This document shows positions 8,397-12,609 of a stretch of DNA of 12,609 nt, in pieces. The stretch is from NCBI GenBank assembly GCA_045605365.1, contig JAZUPV010000062.1, forward strand, positions 1-12,609, read 5' to 3'. Position 1 is the first letter of the stretch; each line of letters begins with the position of its first letter. The DNA comes from CAKVLS01 sp045605365 (GTDB lineage Bacteria > Bacillota > Clostridia > Christensenellales > UBA1242). The notes beneath the pieces were generated by a model. That model saw nothing but the letters and a program-made list of their open reading frames with translations, was not told the DNA's origin and did no database searches. The position numbers were made by a program, and so were the translations under genes.

Positions 8397-8475
8397 CAAT
8401 TTTATCTTTTGCATACTGAACAAAGTGTTTTATGTAAAATAATCTTTTGTGTATCAAATTTTTATCTTGTGTATA
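8397..8475. repeat. Three imperfect direct repeats in the leader of the Cys-rich gene
   Basis: On the plus strand three related segments of about 20 bp occur: one around 8397-8416 (core ATCTTTTGCATAC), one around 8436-8455 (AATCTTTTGTGTATC) and one around 8458-8475 (TTATCTTGTGTATAC). Core starts lie 38 and 22 bp apart. All three fall between the predicted -35 box and the ribosome site of the Cys-rich gene, and the last overlaps the predicted -10. They could be sites for a regulator or simply degenerate AT-rich repeats. Confidence 0.45.
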
Positions 8476-8499
8476 CTACATAATATTGGCTTATGTCAA
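8470..8499 (-). promoter_or_regulatory. Predicted promoter of the Cys-rich microprotein gene
   Basis: A perfect -35 TTGACA (8499-8494), an 18 bp spacer and a -10 TATACA (8475-8470). The implied leader is long, about 100 nt, and contains the direct repeats. A second TATACT closer to the gene (about 8380-8385) has no -35 and would start the transcript inside the ribosome site, so it was not preferred. Confidence 0.55.
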
Positions 8500-8520
8500 A
8501 AAATGTGCATATTATCATAA

Positions 8521-8552
8521 AAAAATAAAAACCACCCTTTTGAGGCGGTTTT
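8521..8552 (-). terminator. Rho-independent terminator of hflX
   Basis: A 9 bp stem AAAACCGCC / GGTGGTTTT in minus-strand sense with one G-U pair (8552-8544 with 8536-8528), a 7 nt loop and a following T-rich run. It begins only 3 nt after the hflX stop codon, closing the upstream gene group. Confidence 0.88.
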
Positions 8553-8555
8553 GGG

Positions 8556-9647
8556 TTATTCATTAAACAATGTTGTTGTGATGGCTTGTTTTAAGTTTTC
8601 TATGCCGATATTTTTTCTCGCAGAGATGCACACTACCCCTTGTGGCAATTCAAAAGGACCACTCTTGTTGTCAATTTTGTTATAAACCATAATTGTAGGT
8701 ATTTTGTCTGCACCAAGGTCTTTTAGTACGCCGTTGACGATAGAGATTTGTTCTTGATAATTTGGGTTGGTTATATCTATAACGTGCAATAACAAATCTG
8801 CAGAAGCGGCTTCTTCTAATGTGGCAGAAAATGCTTGTATAAAGGCGTGTGGCAATTTGTCTATAAAACCTACTGTGTCGGTTAGCAATATTTCTTTGCC
8901 ATTGTCTAGCCAAACACTACGTGTGGTTGTGTCAAGTGTAGCAAATAACTTGTCGTCTGCATATATACCGGCTTTTGTTATCAGGTTCATAAGGGTACTT
9001 TTGCCGGCGTTGGTATAACCTACTATGGCTACACTTTTTACTTTAGAACGTTGACGGTTGGTTTTGCGCAAGTCACGTTGTTGTTTTATTTTTTCTATTT
9101 GCTTTTCTAATTTGTATATATTTTCTTTTATGGTACGTTTGTCTAGTTCGAGTTTTGTTTCGCCAGGGCCTCTCATACCTACACCTGCACTACCAAATCT
9201 ACCACTAGTACCACTGATACCAGATATACGTGGCAAGGTATATTTTAGTTGAGCTAGTTGAACCTGAAGTCTACCTTCGTTAGAAGTGGCACGACCAGCA
9301 AATATATCTAGTATTAATATTGACCTATCGATAACTTTTACACCAAATACGTCGCTTAGGTTGTTGATTTGTGAACCGGTAAGTTCGCAGTCTAGTATGA
9401 CAACGTCTGCCCCACATTCTTTGACAAGAGCGGCGACTTCGGCGACTTTGCCCTTGCCGATAAGGGTGGCTGGAGTATTTTCTTTGATATTTTGAAAGGC
9501 TTTGCCCACGACTAATAGCCCTGCTGTATGAGCAAGGCTTTCTAACTCCGCTAAAGAAGCATCTATATCTGTCACTGTCTTGTCAAAAGACACCCCTACC
9601 AAAAAGGCTTTTTCTTGGTCTTTGACTGTATTAAATGTTTTTGCCAT
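8556..9647 (-). CDS. hflX: HflX, ribosome-associated GTPase
   Basis: HflX binds the 50S subunit and splits stalled or stressed ribosomes; it acts in the cytoplasm. The 363 residues contain the N-terminal HflX domain (about 1-165) ending in the family signature GMRGPGETKLELDKR (157-171), a charged coiled-coil linker (about 172-203), and the GTPase domain: G1 GYTNAGKST (210-218), switch I FATLDTTTR (235-243), G3 DTVGF (257-261), G4 NKID (323-326) and G5 SAR (342-344). It is shorter than the about 410-430 residues of E. coli or Bacillus HflX because it stops soon after G5, lacking the usual extra C-terminal domain. The ATG lies 6 nt after the stop of the upstream membrane protein gene; the only ribosome site is a weak AGG overlapping that stop, suggesting translational coupling. 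A terminator follows directly. Confidence 0.96.
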   Translation of the reverse strand: MAKTFNTVKDQEKAFLVGVSFDKTVTDIDASLAELESLAHTAGLLVVGKAFQNIKENTPATLIGKGKVAEVAALVKECGADVVILDCELTGSQINNLSDVFGVKVIDRSILILDIFAGRATSNEGRLQVQLAQLKYTLPRISGISGTSGRFGSAGVGMRGPGETKLELDKRTIKENIYKLEKQIEKIKQQRDLRKTNRQRSKVKSVAIVGYTNAGKSTLMNLITKAGIYADDKLFATLDTTTRSVWLDNGKEILLTDTVGFIDKLPHAFIQAFSATLEEAASADLLLHVIDITNPNYQEQISIVNGVLKDLGADKIPTIMVYNKIDNKSGPFELPQGVVCISARKNIGIENLKQAITTTLFNE

Positions 9648-9653
9648 TTATTA

Positions 9654-10466
9654 TTACCTACAATATGATTGAAACTCTTCAACCAAAACTGCCAATGTAT
9701 CTTTTAGATTGTCTATATTATAGTCTGTAGTTATTACACTATGGTCGACTATGTCACTGATTAGTATCATTGTTTGGCACATATCAACAAGTTTGTTGCT
9801 GTATTGTGCTAGTTGATATTTTGATGCGGTAGATTTTTTTGCCTGATAAACGGTGTTTAACTGGTCAAAAGTATCTTTAATTTTATCCGCAACGAGCACC
9901 CCGTCTACAGAATAATCGTTAGAATCAAAATATTTTGAATTGTCTTCTGTTATATATTTATACAAGCCACTTATAACAAAATTGATATTTTGTTCATTTA
10001 CGTCTATATCATTAAGGTCTTGTATGGCATATTTGAAAGCTTTGTCAAGGTCAATAGTTGCAAGACTAGAAACATATCTTGTTTTTAGACGGTTGTCTTC
10101 GTTAGACATCATAACGTTGGTCAAGATGTTGTTTTGGTTAGAATAATTATGTTCGTTTTTAAACTCAACAAACTCTTGATATTGTTCGTGGCTAGATAGT
10201 TGTTCATAATATTTTACAACCTTTTTGTCTAGTTTGAACTGAATTGCTTTGTCTACTAAAGTATATGTGTGGTTGATATCGGTAGATTTTGAGTAGGCTT
10301 TTTCATAAAAATAATAACTAGTGCCTAAGCTACCGGTATCTTCAAAGAGTTTTGCAAATGTTATAGGAGAAAACAACCCTATAAACAAGCACACTATACC
10401 AAACACACCTATTATGACAGCCAACGTAATCAATGCTGTTTTTAAAATAACTTTGTTGATATTCAT
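9654..10466 (-). CDS. Single-pass membrane protein with helical extracytoplasmic domain, function unknown
   Basis: I do not recognise this 270-residue protein. A short N-terminus with Lys5 and Lys9 precedes one hydrophobic helix (about 11-32). The rest looks mostly alpha-helical and polar, beginning with SPITFAKLFEDTGSLGTSYYFYEKAY, which recalls TPR-like helical repeat proteins; with Lys before the helix and no cleavage site the bulk is probably outside the membrane. There are only two cysteines (Cys26 within the helix and one near the C-terminus) and no catalytic motif. It lies 47 nt after the lipoprotein gene and 6 nt before hflX, so it is probably co-transcribed with hflX. The ribosome site is poor (AAAAG) and a promoter lies immediately in front of the ATG. 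Role with HflX is unproven. Confidence 0.75.
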   Translation of the reverse strand: MNINKVILKTALITLAVIIGVFGIVCLFIGLFSPITFAKLFEDTGSLGTSYYFYEKAYSKSTDINHTYTLVDKAIQFKLDKKVVKYYEQLSSHEQYQEFVEFKNEHNYSNQNNILTNVMMSNEDNRLKTRYVSSLATIDLDKAFKYAIQDLNDIDVNEQNINFVISGLYKYITEDNSKYFDSNDYSVDGVLVADKIKDTFDQLNTVYQAKKSTASKYQLAQYSNKLVDMCQTMILISDIVDHSVITTDYNIDNLKDTLAVLVEEFQSYCR

Positions 10467-10473
10467 ACTTTTA

Positions 10474-10503
10474 TTGTATCACAAACCAAAAACTTATGGC
10501 AAA
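10474..10503 (-). promoter_or_regulatory. Promoter directly abutting the membrane protein start codon
   Basis: On the minus strand TTGCCA (5 of 6 to TTGACA), an 18 bp spacer and TACAAT with an extended TGA before it. The -10 box ends about 7 nt before the ATG at 10466, so transcription would start at or next to the start codon and yield a leaderless or nearly leaderless messenger. The gene may also be read from the upstream lipoprotein promoter, because no terminator is visible in the 47 nt gap. Confidence 0.5.
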
Positions 10504-10513
10504 TATTTATTGA

Positions 10514-11203
10514 CTACTTTGTTTGGCTCTTGTCTGCCAAAATCTCGCCTGTGTTAGGGTTGATTATACACGCAAGCACCGTGCCATCTTTGCCAAGATA
10601 GCTAACATACCAACATATATCAAAAATATCGCCCACATTGTCACCGACTATCTTGATAAAAAACTCACCGTTTATTTTGTTTTTGACTATTTGGCTCCTT
10701 AAGGTTGGTTCAAAATGACTTATAGCTATATCAAAAGCTTGCTTATAAGACACTCTCCAATTATTTGACACACAAGGTAGCTTCATCTGTTCGTCTACTC
10801 CGCCGCCATACACCCTAAGATATATATCAGCATAACTAGAAATATTTTTGCATATATCAGCAACATAAGTGTTGTCTATAGGGTTAAACTCCAATACCCC
10901 TTCGTACTGCATAGTATCTATAAACAACAAATATTGCGGTACGCTATCTACAGTTAACTTTGAAGTATATTTTATGCTAACCACACCAAACTCAACAAGC
11001 CTAGTGCTACCGCCGTCATAATAATAAGAGCTTTCTCTCTTGCCACTAGTAAATGTCGCAATAAAATCTTCACAACTAGCCATAAATAGACATTGTCTAT
11101 ATTCGCTTATATTTTGCCTAGCCAAAAAATATAGTTTGCTATTGCAACCGCTAAACAAAAAAGTTACAAAAACTATCACAAACAAAAAAACGCCCTTTTT
11201 CAT
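10514..11203 (-). CDS. Lipoprotein of unknown function
   Basis: The 229-residue product begins with MKKG, a hydrophobic core and a lipobox-like FSGC with the lipidated Cys at residue 20 (Phe at -3 is less usual than Leu). It should be attached to the outer face of the membrane. The body has no recognised catalytic motif; near the C-terminus the run WYVSYLGKDGT followed by IINPNTGEIL resembles the strand-turn end of PepSY-like domains, a weak similarity. It follows rpiB by 34 nt with no terminator between, and has its own strong promoter inside the rpiB 3' end. It precedes the membrane protein and hflX in the same direction. No Shine-Dalgarno is visible and the ATG lies within an inverted repeat. 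Confidence 0.75.
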   Translation of the reverse strand: MKKGVFLFVIVFVTFLFSGCNSKLYFLARQNISEYRQCLFMASCEDFIATFTSGKRESSYYYDGGSTRLVEFGVVSIKYTSKLTVDSVPQYLLFIDTMQYEGVLEFNPIDNTYVADICKNISSYADIYLRVYGGGVDEQMKLPCVSNNWRVSYKQAFDIAISHFEPTLRSQIVKNKINGEFFIKIVGDNVGDIFDICWYVSYLGKDGTVLACIINPNTGEILADKSQTK

Positions 11204-11218
11204 ATAATAATATATGAA
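11199..11218. promoter_or_regulatory. Perfect inverted repeat over the lipoprotein start codon
   Basis: TTCATATA and TATATGAA form 8 bp arms around a 4 nt ATAA centre. The minus-strand ATG at 11203-11201 lies in one arm, so in the messenger the start codon can pair into a hairpin. It could lower translation, respond to temperature as a weak all-A/U-rich stem, or be a DNA operator site about 10-25 nt downstream of the transcription start. Sequence observed; function inferred. Confidence 0.5.
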
Positions 11219-11230
11219 TAAGGACGTCTA

Positions 11231-11259
11231 ATTATAATTAACTATCTAAATCTTGACAA
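11231..11259 (-). promoter_or_regulatory. Strong promoter of the lipoprotein gene, embedded in the rpiB 3' end
   Basis: TTGTCA (11259-11254), a 17 bp spacer and a perfect TATAAT (11236-11231) match 11 of 12 consensus bases. The -35 box lies in the last rpiB codons and the spacer covers the rpiB stop. The predicted leader is only about 21 nt. Confidence 0.75.
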
Positions 11260-11669
11260 CGTCTCAAATACTTGCCACCAAAAAACTCTGTATCTAAAAA
11301 CGCCTTTACCATATCAATAGCATCTTGTTGTGATACAAATCTGCCCCCAAGATTAAGTACGTTTAAATTATTGTGATTTCTTGCAAGTTTGACTTGGTCT
11401 ACATTGGTACAGTTAGCTGCATATATACCTTTGTGTCTATTGCATACGATACAAGCCCCTACTCCAGAACCACATATAAAGATACCCTTGTTGTTTTCTA
11501 GGTCTTGTTGCATCTTATTTACCAACAACTTACCATAATAACTAAAATCATCTTCTGGGTCAAGGGTCTCAGCACCAACGTCAACTAGTTGATAACCATT
11601 GTCTAATAAATATAGTTTAATATAATTTTTAAGCTCCCATCCACCGTGGTCACTACCAATAATAATCAT
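11238..11669 (-). CDS. rpiB: Ribose-5-phosphate isomerase B family protein
   Basis: RpiB/LacAB-family sugar-phosphate isomerase; RpiB interconverts ribose 5-phosphate and ribulose 5-phosphate in the pentose phosphate pathway, while relatives act on allose 6-phosphate or galactose 6-phosphate. With the start at 11669 there are 143 residues, normal for the family. Motifs: GSDHGG (5-10), ICGSGVGACIVCNRHKG with the active-site Cys at 66, and ARNHNNLNVLNLGGR with the catalytic His at 99; these numbers coincide with Cys66 and His99 of E. coli RpiB. The frame is open further upstream, with ATG at 11684 and TTG at 11858, but GGAG 9 nt before 11669 and the family N-terminus support the shorter form. 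RpiB itself is most likely because no lactose genes are present. It stands alone behind its own promoter. Confidence 0.9.
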   Translation of the reverse strand: MIIIGSDHGGWELKNYIKLYLLDNGYQLVDVGAETLDPEDDFSYYGKLLVNKMQQDLENNKGIFICGSGVGACIVCNRHKGIYAANCTNVDQVKLARNHNNLNVLNLGGRFVSQQDAIDMVKAFLDTEFFGGKYLRRCQDLDS

Positions 11670-11678
11670 TGCTTTTTG

Positions 11679-11682
11679 CTCC
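11679..11682 (-). promoter_or_regulatory. Ribosome binding site that sets the rpiB start
   Basis: GGAG, 9 nt before ATG 11669. It overlaps the other candidate start (ATG at 11684, residues MEQKA), which itself has no ribosome site, so the protein most likely begins MIIIGSDHGG. Confidence 0.75.
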
Positions 11683-11702
11683 ATAAATATTGTTATATTA
11701 TT

Positions 11703-11731
11703 ATTGTAATAAAAATAATCTTTTATGTCAA
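11703..11731 (-). promoter_or_regulatory. Promoter of rpiB
   Basis: A perfect TTGACA (11731-11726), a 17 bp spacer and TACAAT (11708-11703). Its upstream side is the shared pure A/T tract. Predicted leader to ATG 11669 is about 28 nt. Confidence 0.8.
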
Positions 11732-11737
11732 AACTTG

Positions 11738-11786
11738 AATATAAATAAAATAAAAAAATTTTTTTAAAAATATTAAAATTTTTATT
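11738..11786. other. Pure A/T tract between divergent promoters (likely UP element or bend)
   Basis: All 49 bases are A or T, including an A7T7 block at 11752-11765 followed by A5. It lies directly upstream of both the leftward rpiB -35 and the rightward tRNA -35. Phased A tracts bend DNA and A/T blocks upstream of -35 boxes contact the polymerase alpha subunit, so it probably boosts both promoters. Confidence 0.6.
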
Positions 11787-11813
11787 GACAATTGTTTTTA
11801 TATTTGTTATTAT
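11785..11813 (+). promoter_or_regulatory. Promoter of the tRNA-Asn gene
   Basis: A perfect TTGACA (11785-11790), a 17 bp spacer and TATTAT (11808-11813, 5 of 6). Transcription should begin near 11820, about 24 nt before the mature tRNA 5' end. Confidence 0.8.
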
Positions 11814-11843
11814 CATAGAGCATTGAATAAACAAATGCGATAA

Positions 11844-11918
<75 letters not shown>

Positions 11919-11926
11919 AAATAAAA

Positions 11927-11956
11927 GGTTCGGATCTAATGGTCCGAGCCTTTTTT
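11927..11956 (+). terminator. Rho-independent terminator of the tRNA-Asn gene
   Basis: Stem GGTTCGGA / TCCGAGCC (8 bp, one G-U; 11927-11934 with 11943-11950), an 8 nt loop, then six T. It starts 8 nt after the tRNA CCA end and lies just upstream of the NERD gene. Confidence 0.9.
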
Positions 11957-11983
11957 AATTAAAAAATAACAGTTGGTATTTAT

Positions 11984-12609
11984 ATGGAATTTTTAATCTC
12001 AGTTGTTTTAATTGGAGCTATTGTAGCTTTCATATTGTACAAAAACAATATTTTAAATAAAGACCAGTCAGTTAAACATCGACCAAGGTCTCAAAGATAT
12101 TTTTCTGAAGATTCTGAACACATTGGAAAAGAAGGTGAATTATTAGTTCGTAATGTTTTAGGGTATTCTTCAGGGAGCGTTAAGATATTCAACGACTATA
12201 AATTTATTTCAAACAACAAATCTGTACAGATTGATCATATATGCGTTAATAAAAACGGAATCTTTGTTATTGAAACAAAACATTATCAAGGCAAAATTTA
12301 CGGCTCAGAACATCAACAAGAATGGAGACAAGTTTTAGCAAATGGCAGTGTATTAAATTATTTTTACAACCCTGTTAAGCAAAATAAATCCCACATATAC
12401 AAACTATCAAAAATATTACCAAAAAACACTACCATAAATTCTATTATTGTTTTTATAGATGCAAACATAGAAGATGTAGAAGCTAATAATGTATGCAATT
12501 TATCACAGTTAACAGAAATTCTAAATACTAATTTTGGAGAAACTTTATCTATAGAAAGAATTAACTTAATTGCCGACATTTTAGAACAAAATAGAAATTA
12601 TAGTATTAG
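11984..12609 (+). CDS. Membrane-anchored NERD-domain (nuclease-related) protein, 3' end missing
   Basis: The frame from ATG 11984 stays open to the window edge, giving 208 residues. An N-terminal membrane helix (about 4-19) is followed by a basic, Ser-rich linker and a NERD domain at about residues 46-140: GKEGE (48-52), IFNDY (68-72), QIDHICV (82-88), GIFVIETKHYQGKIYG (92-107), Trp114 and NPVKQN with a following His (129-137). Asp84 and the Glu97-x-Lys99 pair match the restriction-endonuclease-like D...ExK core, so nuclease activity is plausible but not shown. The remaining part is unassigned. The ribosome site is weak (TTGGT about 8 nt upstream) and no promoter is visible between the tRNA terminator and the ATG. 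Leu is mostly TTA, and its orientation differs from the minus-strand block. NERD proteins occur both as stand-alone housekeeping-like genes and in defence loci; here the partner, if any, lies beyond the window. Confidence 0.85.
   Translation, partial: MEFLISVVLIGAIVAFILYKNNILNKDQSVKHRPRSQRYFSEDSEHIGKEGELLVRNVLGYSSGSVKIFNDYKFISNNKSVQIDHICVNKNGIFVIETKHYQGKIYGSEHQQEWRQVLANGSVLNYFYNPVKQNKSHIYKLSKILPKNTTINSIIVFIDANIEDVEANNVCNLSQLTEILNTNFGETLSIERINLIADILEQNRNYSI

Noticed and set aside
8680..9495. Open frames in other registers within hflX (8680-8913 minus; 8767-9018, 9058-9252 and 9286-9495 plus)
   Set aside because: All overlap the unmistakable HflX GTPase frame and show no motif or start signal of their own.
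9940..10557. Plus-strand frames over the membrane protein gene and the gap (9940-10146 and 10321-10557)
   Set aside because: No ribosome site or promoter on that strand, and the minus-strand genes with signal sequences explain the region better.
12364..12579. Minus-strand open frame opposite the NERD gene
   Set aside because: It is antisense to a continuous plus-strand frame with recognisable NERD motifs and has no supporting signals.

Overview
The window looks like chromosome from a low-GC Gram-positive bacterium, most likely Bacillota and perhaps an uncultured Clostridia-type lineage. The signs are AT-rich DNA, strong purine-rich ribosome binding sites, promoters close to the sigma-A consensus (several TTGACA or near-TTGACA boxes with 17-18 bp spacers), a uvrB-uvrA operon, a lipobox lipoprotein, a small Leu/Cys-rich protein of a style common in Clostridia, and a tRNA gene that encodes its own CCA. 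The genus cannot be told from the sequence alone.

From position 1 to about 11.7 kb every gene is on the minus strand. In transcription order from the right these are: rpiB (ribose-5-phosphate isomerase B family); a lipoprotein of unknown function; a single-pass membrane protein of unknown function; the ribosome-associated GTPase gene hflX, followed by a hairpin terminator; a 62-residue Cys/Leu-rich microprotein built from a 23-residue duplication, with its own promoter region and terminator; a 1165-residue secreted, membrane-anchored protein made of about nine Ig-like repeats, with its own promoter and terminator; and the nucleotide excision repair operon uvrB-uvrA, with a promoter and a candidate LexA/SOS box. 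uvrA runs off the left edge, leaving 758 N-terminal residues in the window.

The strand switches at about 11.74-11.79 kb in a 49 bp stretch of pure A/T between two divergent consensus-like promoters. One drives rpiB leftward. The other drives a lone tRNA-Asn(GUU) rightward, and that gene ends in its own terminator. Right after it starts a membrane-anchored NERD-domain (nuclease-related) protein gene that leaves the window on the right.

Most of the window is housekeeping: DNA repair, ribosome rescue and pentose phosphate metabolism. The less ordinary parts are the duplicated Cys-rich microprotein with repeated motifs in its leader, the Ig-array surface protein with a palindrome inside its promoter spacer, the unknown lipoprotein and membrane protein upstream of hflX with unusual translation starts, the tRNA-Asn with two mismatches in its anticodon stem, and the NERD protein at the tRNA 3' side. 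I see no CRISPR array, insertion sequence, phage gene or complete defence system. No part of the window convincingly amounts to a new multi-gene system.
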